NCBI RefSeq assembly: GCF_019200975.1
Contig: NZ_JAHTMR010000008.1
Coordinates: forward strand, 140,089-204,088
Reading direction: 5' to 3'
DNA length: 64,000 bases
From: Pseudomonas sp. PD9R
GTDB lineage: Bacteria > Pseudomonadota > Gammaproteobacteria > Pseudomonadales > Pseudomonadaceae
A program made the position numbers and the translations under genes. The notes under the pieces were generated by a model that made no database searches, was not told where the DNA came from, and saw only the letters and a list, made by a program, of their open reading frames with translations. Positions 23,792 to 31,579 of the stretch are shown here, piece after piece; positions within the stretch are counted from its first letter, which is position 1, and every line of letters begins with the position of its first letter.

Positions 23792-23832
23792 AAAAAAGGG
23801 CCTGCTCCTTATTGGGAGCAGGCCCTTTTTAT
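23792..23832. terminator. Bidirectional intrinsic terminator
   Basis: The stem GGGCCTGCTCC / GGAGCAGGCCC with a TTATT-type loop is flanked by A6 on one side and T5 on the other. It can end both the ProA-like gene and, on the minus strand, the small hypothetical gene. Confidence 0.92.
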
Positions 23833-23858
23833 AGGTGAGTCAGTAATGACGCATTTAA

Positions 23859-24188
23859 TTAGTAGAACCGGTCAATCACCCGAACTTCGTTCTGGTTCTG
23901 CATCGAGTCCCAGGCCTGTTTCAGCGTTTGCAGAACATTACCGATGAAGTCCTTGTCGGCTGCGGCTTTCTTGCCGACGTAGCCATGGCCGCGACGGTAC
24001 ATCTTCAGCCGGGCCAGCAGGTTCTGGTTGTTCTGGTCAAATTCCGATTCGTGGGCATGTGGCGCCAGGCAGTCGATATGAACCTGGCCCGACTTGCTGA
24101 TCCACAGGATATGGCTGTCATGGCTGTCTTTTTGCGCAGCGAACATACGAGCCAGTTCTTCGATAGTTGGTTGATTGTTCAGATTCAT
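23859..24188 (-). CDS. Conserved hypothetical protein, 109 residues
   Basis: I do not recognise this family. The protein is hydrophilic, has no signal or membrane segment, and shows helical stretches (TIEELARMFAAQKDSH; NLLARLKMYRRGHGYVGKKAA; NVLQTLKQAWDSMQNQ). Codon use fits the host. GGGGGC precedes the ATG at a suitable distance. The strong bidirectional terminator after its stop and the AT-rich region before it support a real, separately transcribed gene. Confidence 0.65.
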   Translation of the reverse strand: MNLNNQPTIEELARMFAAQKDSHDSHILWISKSGQVHIDCLAPHAHESEFDQNNQNLLARLKMYRRGHGYVGKKAAADKDFIGNVLQTLKQAWDSMQNQNEVRVIDRFY

Positions 24189-24744
24189 GATAAAGCCCCC
24201 TTGACCATTTGGTGATCTTTCAAAGTTGATTCGCTAATACAAGTAGCCCATCGGTTAGTTGATCCCTGGCACCGAAACCAGGACGTCAGCAGTCGTTCGC
24301 CGTCATCGGCGGGGTCCCGCATCTGTTGCATGTAGTCGTGTTGAATAACTGCTACGCAATAGCGTCACAACGAAGAGAAGCAGCGATAACCTTCAGGCCA
24401 CTGCCGACGTTTTCAGGGTCGGCCACAAGCTTCATGAGGATGGATCGCTAGCGCTTCTGGTCCTTGTACTGGACGTTCTGGCCAGGTCAGCTTCTTCAAT
24501 CTGCCTTGTGGGCAGCGTGTATCCGGAAAAAACAGCTCGGCGGTCAGACGAGCTTGCTCAAGCGTGTTGCGTGTACTCCCGATCGGGGAGACGTCTGCAT
24601 CATGCAAGGGCAAATCGAAGGCGTCAACGGTTTTGTAGTGATTATTTTCAGGCACTACATATTGTCGGACAAAGCTGATTTGGCATTAGGAAAGGGGGAC
24701 CGCGCTGTCTTAGAGATCGCCAGGATCGTAGCCTGCGGCAGCTC
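24189..24744. other. 556-bp stretch with no supported gene
   Basis: The region holds the promoter side of the 109-residue protein, a head-to-head REP pair at its right end and one weak open frame (24413-24655, minus, GTG start, 80 residues, no ribosome binding site and no recognised family). Its composition is slightly less GC-rich than its neighbours. It may be decayed DNA. Confidence 0.5.
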
Positions 24745-24786
24745 CTACAGGATGGGTGTAGGAGCTGCCGAAGTCTGCGATCTTTT
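24724..24786. repeat. REP pair in inverted outward order, partly inside the GNAT gene
   Basis: TAGCCTGCGGCAGCTCCTAC and GTAGGAGCTGCCGAAGTCTG stand with only about 10 bp between them. The right-hand unit is translated as the last residues of the acetyltransferase gene on the minus strand, and the left-hand unit supplies its TAG stop. Confidence 0.8.
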
Positions 24787-25266
24787 AAAGCGGTAGACCG
24801 TGCACGGAAAACCGCCGATTGACAGGTTGTGCTGGGTGAAGTCATCGCCCGATAGTTCAGGGATTACGGCAGCCCAGAACAACCGTGCCGGTTGATTCGC
24901 CTCGATATGGAAAATTTGCCATTGACCGCGGAACTGGCTCAAGAGGGTGGAAACCACAAACTTCGCGACACCCTGGCCACGAAAGCGTCTGCTGACAAAC
25001 AGGTAGCCAATGTTGTGCTGGGCGCCGGGTAGATGGGTTTCAGCATCAACGGTTACGAAACCGGCCAGTTCTCCGTCTACCCTGATCAGAAACGGCCGGG
25101 TTGCGGGCGCTCGCCAGTATTCCGTGAGTGGCACGATGTTGAAAAAACCATGTTCACCCAGGTTCAGTGGCAACCACTCGCTGAAGTCATAGGTGTAGAA
25201 CTGCATCAGGCATTCAATGGTTTCCAGGTCGTCGCGCTGTGCAGGGTGCAATTCTATCGAGGGCAT
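24745..25266 (-). CDS. GNAT-family N-acetyltransferase with a REP-derived tail
   Basis: This 173-residue acetyltransferase of the GNAT fold has the acetyl-CoA-binding motif A visible as YLFVSRRFRGQGVAKFVVSTLL (about 91-112, RxxGxG type as RFRGQG), followed by beta-strand WQIFHIEANQPARLFW. The substrate is unknown. The natural domain seems to end at TVYRFKR; the last ten or so residues (SQTSAAPTPIL) are encoded by a REP palindrome that runs in frame into the gene, and the stop codon comes from the adjacent REP unit. Other Pseudomonas homologs should lack this tail (prediction). Confidence 0.85.
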   Translation of the reverse strand: MPSIELHPAQRDDLETIECLMQFYTYDFSEWLPLNLGEHGFFNIVPLTEYWRAPATRPFLIRVDGELAGFVTVDAETHLPGAQHNIGYLFVSRRFRGQGVAKFVVSTLLSQFRGQWQIFHIEANQPARLFWAAVIPELSGDDFTQHNLSIGGFPCTVYRFKRSQTSAAPTPIL

Positions 25267-25323
25267 GCTGGCTGCTTCCTGATGGCCTGGTCAGTCAAGA
25301 ATAGTTCGAACGACAAATGACTT

Positions 25324-25417
25324 GTGGCGAGGGCGCTTGCTCCCGCTGGATGGTGCAGCAGTTGGGGATAAGGGGGCCGCTTCGCGCCCCAGCGGGAGCA
25401 AGCTCCCTCGCCACAGG
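25324..25417. repeat. REP pair (GGCGAGGGAGCTTGCTCCCG class)
   Basis: Inverted units GTGGCGAGGGCGCTTGCTCC and GGAGCAAGCTCCCTCGCCAC lie about 45 bp apart between the GNAT gene and the 3' end of topB. Confidence 0.88.
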
Positions 25418-25430
25418 GGTGGTGTTACCT

Positions 25431-27380
25431 TCACGCCTTGATCGTCGGTTTTGCCGTGCGCTTACCGCCAGTCGATGGTTTGCGTTTGGCTGGCTTGCGT
25501 TTGTTTTTCCACGGCGTGGTGCCACGACCGGCAGGGCTTGCCGGGCCGCTGATGGTCAGGCTCAGGCCGGCGCAACGGCTGACTTGTTTACTCATCCACG
25601 CGGCTTGTTTGGTGACGAATTCTTCCAGGCTCATTTCCCCGCTCTGAACCATGTCCAGCGCCTGCTCCCAGATGGCTGTAGTGCCCGGATCGGCAATCGC
25701 GCGCGGGACCGCATCGATCAAGCTGAAAGCGGCCGGGGTGGCGGCCAGTGCCTTGCCGTTCTTGATCAGGTAACCTCGATCGAGCAGGCCCTGGATGATC
25801 GAGGCACGGGTGGCTTCAGTACCAATGCCGGTGGTGTCCTTGAGCTTTTGTTTGAGCAGCGGATCGTCCACCAGTTTGGCAACGTTCTTCATTGCCTTGA
25901 TCAGATCGCCCTCGGTGAAGGGTTTTGGCGGTTGCGTCCAGAGGTCTTTGAGCAGCACGTCAGCCACGGCGCAATCCATTCCTTCCCTGAGGTTCGGCAG
26001 GGTTTGCGGGGCCGGGGCTTCGCGGCCCTTGGCCGGGGCAAGCGCTTCGGGCAACGCACGTTTCCAGCCCGGCTCGATGATCTGCTTGCCGACGGCGCGC
26101 AAGGCTTCACCGGCGCAATCGAAATCGGCCTGGGTGCGGTCGTATTCGTGATTGGGCAGGAACTGCGCCAGATACCGCGCGCGGATCAGGGTGTACACCG
26201 CGCGCTGCTTGCCGACCAATCGATCGAGGTTTTTCGCCGCAGCGGTAGGAATGATGCCGTGGTGCGCACTGACCTTGGCATCGTTCCAGGCCCGTGAGCG
26301 GCGTTGGGGTTCCAGGTGATCGTGCAAGGCGTTCAGCGCCGGATCGGCCTGGCGCAACGCTGCGAGAATACCCGGCGCTTCGCTGTGCTGGCTGACAGGC
26401 AGGTAGCCGCAGTCACTGCGCGGGTAGGTGATGACTTTATGGGTTTCGTAGAGGGCTTGGGCGATGTCGAGGGTTTCCTGGGCGCCGAGCCCGAGCTTCT
26501 TCGAGCAGACTTCCTGCAAGGTGCCCAGGTCAAACGGCAGCGGCGCCACTTCGCGCATGCGTTCGGTGCGCAATTTGATCACCCTGGCGCTCGCCGCACC
26601 CGCCATTGCCGCCGCTGCTTGTCCGGCCAGCGCCTGATTCAGGCAGCGATCCTGGTCGTCGCACACGTCGGAGGCCGCTCGCCAATGGGCGGTGAACGCG
26701 GTGCGGTCGTGCAGCAGTTGCACATCGATGGCCCAATAGGCGACCGGGACGAAGTCGGCGATGCTACGGTCGCGATCCACCACCAGCCGCAGGGTCGGCG
26801 TTTGCACGCGACCGACTGGCAATACGCCCTGATACCCGGATTGACGCCCCAGCAGGGTGAAGAGACGGCTCATGTTCATGCCGATCAGCCAATCGGCCCG
26901 GGAACGACCCAGTGCCGAATGGTACAGGCTGAAGGTTTCGGCTCCCGGCTTGAGTGCGGCAAGGGCCTTGCGGATGGAGGCATCGTCCAGCGCCGACAGC
27001 CACAAGCGGCGGATTGGCCCGCGATAACGGCAATGCTCCACCAGTTCTCGGGCAATCATCTCGCCTTCACGGTCGGCGTCGGTTGCGATGACCAGCTCAT
27101 CGGCCTCGCCGAGCAGTCGTTTGACCGCTTTGTACTGGCTGGCCGTGCGTGGTTTGACGGTCATTTTCCATTTGTCCGGGATGATCGGCAGATCTGCCAG
27201 CACCCAACGCTTGTAGCGCGCGTCATACGCATCTGGAGGCGCGGTTTCCAGCAGGTGGCCGATGCACCAGGTCACCGTGACGTCCGTACCCAGCCAACAG
27301 CCATCGCCGCGTCGTTTGGCGCCGAGCACGGCCGCAATGTCTTTGGCCTGGGAAGGTTTTTCACAGAGGTACAGCCGCAT
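25431..27380 (-). CDS. topB: DNA topoisomerase III
   Basis: This 649-residue type IA topoisomerase relaxes and decatenates DNA through a transient single-strand break. The Toprim acidic residues are Glu7 (CEKPSQAKDIA) and Asp101/Asp103/Glu105 (ATDADREGEMIA). The catalytic tyrosine is Tyr319 (HKVITYPRSDCGYLP). The C-terminus is a short basic tail rich in Lys/Arg/Pro (GRGTTPWKNKRKPAKRKP) rather than zinc fingers. The start is the ATG of MRLYLCEKPSQAK; two upstream in-frame starts (TTG, ATG) add MTMVV and have no better ribosome binding site. Confidence 0.95.
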   Translation of the reverse strand: MRLYLCEKPSQAKDIAAVLGAKRRGDGCWLGTDVTVTWCIGHLLETAPPDAYDARYKRWVLADLPIIPDKWKMTVKPRTASQYKAVKRLLGEADELVIATDADREGEMIARELVEHCRYRGPIRRLWLSALDDASIRKALAALKPGAETFSLYHSALGRSRADWLIGMNMSRLFTLLGRQSGYQGVLPVGRVQTPTLRLVVDRDRSIADFVPVAYWAIDVQLLHDRTAFTAHWRAASDVCDDQDRCLNQALAGQAAAAMAGAASARVIKLRTERMREVAPLPFDLGTLQEVCSKKLGLGAQETLDIAQALYETHKVITYPRSDCGYLPVSQHSEAPGILAALRQADPALNALHDHLEPQRRSRAWNDAKVSAHHGIIPTAAAKNLDRLVGKQRAVYTLIRARYLAQFLPNHEYDRTQADFDCAGEALRAVGKQIIEPGWKRALPEALAPAKGREAPAPQTLPNLREGMDCAVADVLLKDLWTQPPKPFTEGDLIKAMKNVAKLVDDPLLKQKLKDTTGIGTEATRASIIQGLLDRGYLIKNGKALAATPAAFSLIDAVPRAIADPGTTAIWEQALDMVQSGEMSLEEFVTKQAAWMSKQVSRCAGLSLTISGPASPAGRGTTPWKNKRKPAKRKPSTGGKRTAKPTIKA

Positions 27381-27607
27381 AACCACCATCGTCAATCAGT
27401 GTCCGGAAGGTGCACAGAATGGCCGGTGATGCGCGCGGGGGCAATCTTTATCTGTATGGATGTACAGCTTTGTGTGTCGAGGCGCGCAAGGCAATGATGC
27501 GTTGCGCAAAGGGGCCTCCGTTCGGCTGCGCAGCAGTCGCGAATACGGAACATGGGTTATACCTGAATAGACCACTGCGGCCATCAGCATCATGAGGAAC
27601 GTTTTCC

Positions 27608-27979
27608 ATGACAAAAAGCTCCGGTCCCCCCCAAGTCATCACCATCGCGGAGCAGCCCGGCTGCCTGCTAATCAAATTTCACGGCATCCAGGTGGCTGCG
27701 TCCGCACGGGCGCTAGTGTTGCTGGAGGCCAATTACCCGCCGGTTTATTACGTCCCACGCGAGGACATCGACGAGCAGTATTTTGCGCGCACCGATCACA
27801 CCAGTTATTGCCCTTACAAGGGCGATGCGAGCTACTTCAGCCTGCAAGTACCGGGGCACGAGGGTGCCAATGCGGTATGGAGCTATGAAAGTCCGAAGAT
27901 ATCGGTGGATCAGATCCGCGGCTATATGGCGTTCTACCCTGATCAAGTCAAGTTTGAGCTACTCGATGCGGAAGTCTGA
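27608..27979 (+). CDS. DUF427 domain protein
   Basis: This 123-residue cytoplasmic protein is of the DUF427 family; the beta-rich tent-like fold is shown by VAASARALVLLEANYPPVYYVPREDI and the signature HTSYCPYKGDASYFSL, followed by AVWSYESPK and GYMAFYPDQVKFE. No biochemical role is established for the family. It is divergent from topB and ends at a strong bidirectional terminator that it shares with lldD. Confidence 0.9.
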   Translation: MTKSSGPPQVITIAEQPGCLLIKFHGIQVAASARALVLLEANYPPVYYVPREDIDEQYFARTDHTSYCPYKGDASYFSLQVPGHEGANAVWSYESPKISVDQIRGYMAFYPDQVKFELLDAEV

Positions 27980-27995
27980 AGATCCTGCTCCAGAC

Positions 27996-28030
27996 AGCCC
28001 CAATCACCTCTGGGTGTTGGGGCTTTTTTA
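27996..28030. terminator. Intrinsic terminator between DUF427 gene and lldD
   Basis: The stem AGCCCCAA-CACC / GGTG-TTGGGGCT is followed by TTTTTT on the plus strand. It lies two bases from the lldD stop codon, so it may serve both convergent genes. Confidence 0.88.
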
Positions 28031-28031
28031 A

Positions 28032-29174
28032 TCAGCGAAGCCCTTGTACCAGCGTGCTTTCATCAATCTGGTTGATTGATGTCACCCCGGTCAAGGTCAT
28101 GGCCACGCGCATTTCCCTGGCGAAAATATCCAGCATGTTTTCCACCCCGCGTTGACCGTCGGCAGCCAATGCGTAGGCCATGGAGCGCCCCAGCAATACG
28201 CCTTTTGCCCCCAGCGCCAACATGCGCACCACGTCCAGCCCCGAGCGGATACCCGAATCGACCAGCACCGTCAGGTCATTGCCGATCGCTTGCATGATCG
28301 GCGGCAACGCCTTGGTGGTGGAGAGCACGCCGTCCAGTTGCCTGCCGCCGTGGTTCGACACGACAATCCCGTCCGCGCCAAAACTGACCGCGTCCTTGGC
28401 ATCCTGGGGGTCGAGGATGCCTTTGATGATCATCGGGCCTTGCCAGAAGTCACGAATCCACTCCAGATCGCTCCAACTGATTGACGGGTCGAAGTTGTTG
28501 GCGAGCCAGCCCATGTAGTCTTCGAGCGTGACCGCTTTACCCAGGTACTTCGAAATGTTCCCGAGATCGTGCGGACGCCCCATGACCCCGACGTTGAAGG
28601 CCCAGTCGGGCCGGGTCATGGCCTGCAGAATTCGCCGCGATGACGCGAAGGGCCCGGACATACCCGAGTGAGCATCCCGGTATCGGGCACCCGGTGTGGG
28701 CATGTCGACGGTAAACACCAGGTTCTTGACCCCGGCGGCTTTTGCGCGCTCCAGGGCATTTTTCATGAAGCCGCGGTCCTTCAACACATACAGCTGGAAC
28801 CAGATCGATTGTTCGCTTTGCGCCGAGACCTCCTCGATCGAACACACCGACACCGTTGAAAGGCACAACGGAATGCCTTTGTTTTGCGCCGCTCTGACCG
28901 CTTGCACTTCACCGCGACGGGCGAACATGCCCGTCAGTCCTACCGGCGCCAGGATGATCGGCATCGAGAGTCTTTGATCGAAGAGGGTGGTTTCCAGACT
29001 CAAGGTTTCGACGTTTTTCAAAATGCGTTGGCGCAGGCTGATGCCCGTGAGGTCGGCGCTGTTGGCCCTCAGCGTATGTTCTGCATAAGCGCCGCCATCG
29101 ATGTAGTCGAACAGGAAACGCGGAAGTTTGCGACGTGCTGCCTCGCGATAGTCGGATGCAGAAGAAATGATCAT
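28032..29174 (-). CDS. lldD: L-lactate dehydrogenase, FMN-dependent
   Basis: This 380-residue flavoenzyme of the alpha-hydroxy-acid oxidase family oxidises L-lactate to pyruvate at the membrane, feeding electrons to quinones. Catalytic residues are visible at the E. coli-like positions: Tyr24 (FDYIDGGA), Lys251 (MIIKGIL), His275 and Arg278 (SNHGGRQLD). The C-terminal VDSGIRSGLDVVRMLALGAKGVLLGR forms the FMN phosphate site. No lldP permease, lldR or D-lactate dehydrogenase is adjacent; the next gene on the strand is an MHS-type transporter beyond a REP pair, which may or may not carry lactate. Confidence 0.95.
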   Translation of the reverse strand: MIISSASDYREAARRKLPRFLFDYIDGGAYAEHTLRANSADLTGISLRQRILKNVETLSLETTLFDQRLSMPIILAPVGLTGMFARRGEVQAVRAAQNKGIPLCLSTVSVCSIEEVSAQSEQSIWFQLYVLKDRGFMKNALERAKAAGVKNLVFTVDMPTPGARYRDAHSGMSGPFASSRRILQAMTRPDWAFNVGVMGRPHDLGNISKYLGKAVTLEDYMGWLANNFDPSISWSDLEWIRDFWQGPMIIKGILDPQDAKDAVSFGADGIVVSNHGGRQLDGVLSTTKALPPIMQAIGNDLTVLVDSGIRSGLDVVRMLALGAKGVLLGRSMAYALAADGQRGVENMLDIFAREMRVAMTLTGVTSINQIDESTLVQGLR

Positions 29175-29190
29175 GCGGTGCCTCGGTCGA

Positions 29191-29290
29191 TGTAGGAGCG
29201 AGCTTGCTCGCGATGGTTGTTAACAATAGCGCGCGTCTTCGGGCTAAACACAGCGCTCTTGAGACCTTCGCGAGCGAGCTCGCTCCTACA
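29191..29290. repeat. REP pair (GAGCGAGCTTGCTCGC class)
   Basis: Inverted units TGTAGGAGCGAGCTTGCTCG and CGAGCGAGCTCGCTCCTACA lie about 50 bp apart between the transporter gene and lldD. Confidence 0.9.
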
Positions 29291-29313
29291 ATATCCAGCA
29301 TGTGAGCTGGCTG

Positions 29314-30936
29314 TCAGTTTTTGTCGAGGTCTACGTTGCGGGTTTCACGCAGGCAGATCATCCCCACGACCAGACTCACCCCGGTAATCAGCACCGGGTA
29401 CCACAGGCCGTAGAAAATGTCCCCGGTGTACACCACCAAGGCAAACGACACTGTCGGCAGGAAACCACCGAACCAGCCGTTGCCGATGTGGTAGGGGAGG
29501 GACATCGAGGTGTAGCGGATGCGGGTCGGGAACAGTTCGACCATCAGCGCTGCCAGCGGGCCGTAGCACATGGCGGAGATGATGATCAGTGCGACAATCA
29601 GCGCCACGATCATCGGTTTGTTGATCTGCTGCATGTCGGCCTGTTGCGGGTAGCCGGCGAGGGTCACGGCGCCGCGCAGTGCGGCTTCGTCGAAACCATC
29701 GATCTTCACGTCGCCGACGCTCACCTGCACGGCGCTGCCAGCGGGTGCAACGGCACTGCTGTAAGGCAGGCCCTGTTTGACCAGGAAGGTTTTGACCTTG
29801 TCGCACGGGCTATCAAATTTCGCCTTGCCCACCGGGTCGAACTGGAACGTGCAAGTGGCTGGGTCCGCCAGTACCGTGATCGGTGCCTGACGGCTGGCGA
29901 GGTCGATTGCCGGGTTGGCGTAGTGGGCCAGAGTCTTGAAGATCGGAAAATATAGCGCAGTGGCCAGCAACAGGCCGAGCATCAGCACCGGTTTACGCCC
30001 GACCTTGTCCGACAGCCAGCCGAAAAAGATGAAGAACGGCGCGCCGATGGTCACGCTGACGATCAGCAAACCGTTGGCCACGGCCGGGTCCATTTTCAGG
30101 AACTGGGTGAGGAAGAACAGAACGTAGAACTGCGCCGCGTAGAAGGTCACGGCTTGCCCGGCATTGATGCTGAACAGGGCGATCAATACGACTTTGAGGT
30201 TTTCCCATTTGCCGAAGGAATCGCGGATCGGAGATTTGCAGAGTTTGCCTTCCTCTTTCATTTTCACGAAGGCCGGCGACTCGTGCAGGCTCAGGCGAAT
30301 CCAGGTCGAGATACCCAGCAGAATGATCGAAAACAGGAACGGAATCCGCCAGCCCCACACTTCGAACTGGTCACCGGTGAAGTAACGGCAACCAAGTACC
30401 ACCAGCAGCGACAGCAACAGGCCGAGGGTGGCGGTGGACTGAATCCAGCTGGTGTGGAAACCGCGTTTGCCGATGGGCGCGTGCTCCGCCACGTAAGTCG
30501 CCGCACCGCCGTATTCCCCGCCCAGGGCCAGGCCTTGAAGCATGCGCAACAGCACCAGGATGATCGGCGCGGCAATGCCGATGCTCGCGTAGGTCGGCAG
30601 CAAACCGACGCAGAAGGTCGCAAGCCCCATGAGAATAATGGTGGCGAGGAAGGTGTATTTACGTCCGATCATGTCCCCCAGCCGACCGAATACCAGAGCG
30701 CCGAACGGCCTCACGATGAAGCCGGCGGCAAAGGCCATCAGTGCGAAGATGAACGCCGTGGTGTCGTTGACCCCGGCGAAGAACTGCTTGCTGATCACCG
30801 CCGCGAGGGCGCCGTAGAGGAAGAAGTCATACCATTCGAAGACCGTTCCGAGCGACGAGGCGAAGATGACTTTCTGGGTTTCCCGGCTGGTGCCCGCGCT
30901 ACGCACGGCTTCCAGTGGCTGAACATGTTCTGACAT
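29314..30936 (-). CDS. MFS transporter of the metabolite:H+ symporter (MHS) family with a periplasmic insertion
   Basis: This 540-residue 12-helix transporter carries the MHS signatures TVFEWYDFFLYG (about 31-42), GRLGDMIGRK (84-93) and RMLQGLALGGEYGGAATYVAEH. It is about 100 residues longer than usual because residues about 338-440 between helices 8 and 9 form a hydrophilic, presumably periplasmic, domain with two cysteines (Cys362, Cys378) that could pair. The start is the ATG of MSEHVQPLEA after GAGGG. The substrate is unknown; dicarboxylate, shikimate or osmolyte families are related. A five-copy REP array fills its upstream region. Confidence 0.87.
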   Translation of the reverse strand: MSEHVQPLEAVRSAGTSRETQKVIFASSLGTVFEWYDFFLYGALAAVISKQFFAGVNDTTAFIFALMAFAAGFIVRPFGALVFGRLGDMIGRKYTFLATIILMGLATFCVGLLPTYASIGIAAPIILVLLRMLQGLALGGEYGGAATYVAEHAPIGKRGFHTSWIQSTATLGLLLSLLVVLGCRYFTGDQFEVWGWRIPFLFSIILLGISTWIRLSLHESPAFVKMKEEGKLCKSPIRDSFGKWENLKVVLIALFSINAGQAVTFYAAQFYVLFFLTQFLKMDPAVANGLLIVSVTIGAPFFIFFGWLSDKVGRKPVLMLGLLLATALYFPIFKTLAHYANPAIDLASRQAPITVLADPATCTFQFDPVGKAKFDSPCDKVKTFLVKQGLPYSSAVAPAGSAVQVSVGDVKIDGFDEAALRGAVTLAGYPQQADMQQINKPMIVALIVALIIISAMCYGPLAALMVELFPTRIRYTSMSLPYHIGNGWFGGFLPTVSFALVVYTGDIFYGLWYPVLITGVSLVVGMICLRETRNVDLDKN

Positions 30937-31035
30937 ATCGGTATCCCTCACAGTGATTGTTTTTGTTGTTCCACTGTCGGCAACTGCCTTGTGGGCGAGT
31001 GCCGCTACTTTCCATGCATCGGGTGTAACCATTCC

Positions 31036-31572
31036 CTGCAGGAGCTGCCGCAGGCTGCGATCTTTTGATTTTTCTTTTTCAAGAGCAAAAGATCGCAGGC
31101 TGCGCCAGCTCCTACATTGACCGCGTCGAACAAAAATCCTCTGCAGGAGCTGCCGCAGGCTGCGATCTTTTGATCTCGATCCTAAGCCGTTGAAGGCGCC
31201 AAAAGATCGCAGGCTGCGCCAGCTCCTACATTGACCACGTCGAACAAAAATCCTCTGTAGGAGCTGCCGCAGGCTGCGATCTTTTGATCTCGATCCTAAG
31301 CCGTTGAAGGCGCCAAAAGATCGCAGGCTGCGCCAGCTCCTACATTGACCGCGTCGAACAAAAACCCCCTGTAGGAGCTGCCGCAGGCTGCGATCTTTTG
31401 ATCTCGATCCTAAGCCGTTGAAGGCGCCAAAGGATCGCAGGCTGCGCCAGCTCCTACATTGACCGCGTCGAACAAAAATCCTCTGCAGGAGCTGCCGCAG
31501 GCTGCGATCTTTTGATTTTTCTTTTTCAAGATAAAAAGATCGCAGCCTCGTTGCACTCGACAGCTCCTACCG
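31036..31572. repeat. Tandem array of five REP pairs (BIME-like), 114-bp period
   Basis: Units begin at 31036, 31141, 31255, 31369 and 31483, that is, spaced 105, 114, 114 and 114 bp. Each has TAGGAGCTGCCGCAGGCTGC or a CAGG variant, a central palindrome around GATCTTTTGATC, and the inverted partner GATCGCAGGCTGCGCCAGCT, then the spacer TTGACCGCGTCGAACAAAAA. Three middle copies are nearly identical, pointing to recent tandem expansion. It occupies the region between the GMC oxidoreductase 3' end and the MHS transporter start. Confidence 0.93.
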
Positions 31573-31579
31573 GTGTGAT

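Noticed and set aside
24413..24655. 80-residue frame on the minus strand with a GTG start
   Set aside because: No ribosome binding site, no recognisable family, and it lies in a stretch that looks decayed; kept only as a note.
31036..31572. CRISPR-like array of regularly spaced repeats
   Set aside because: Units are long palindromic REP pairs with identical, not unique, spacers and no cas genes are present.
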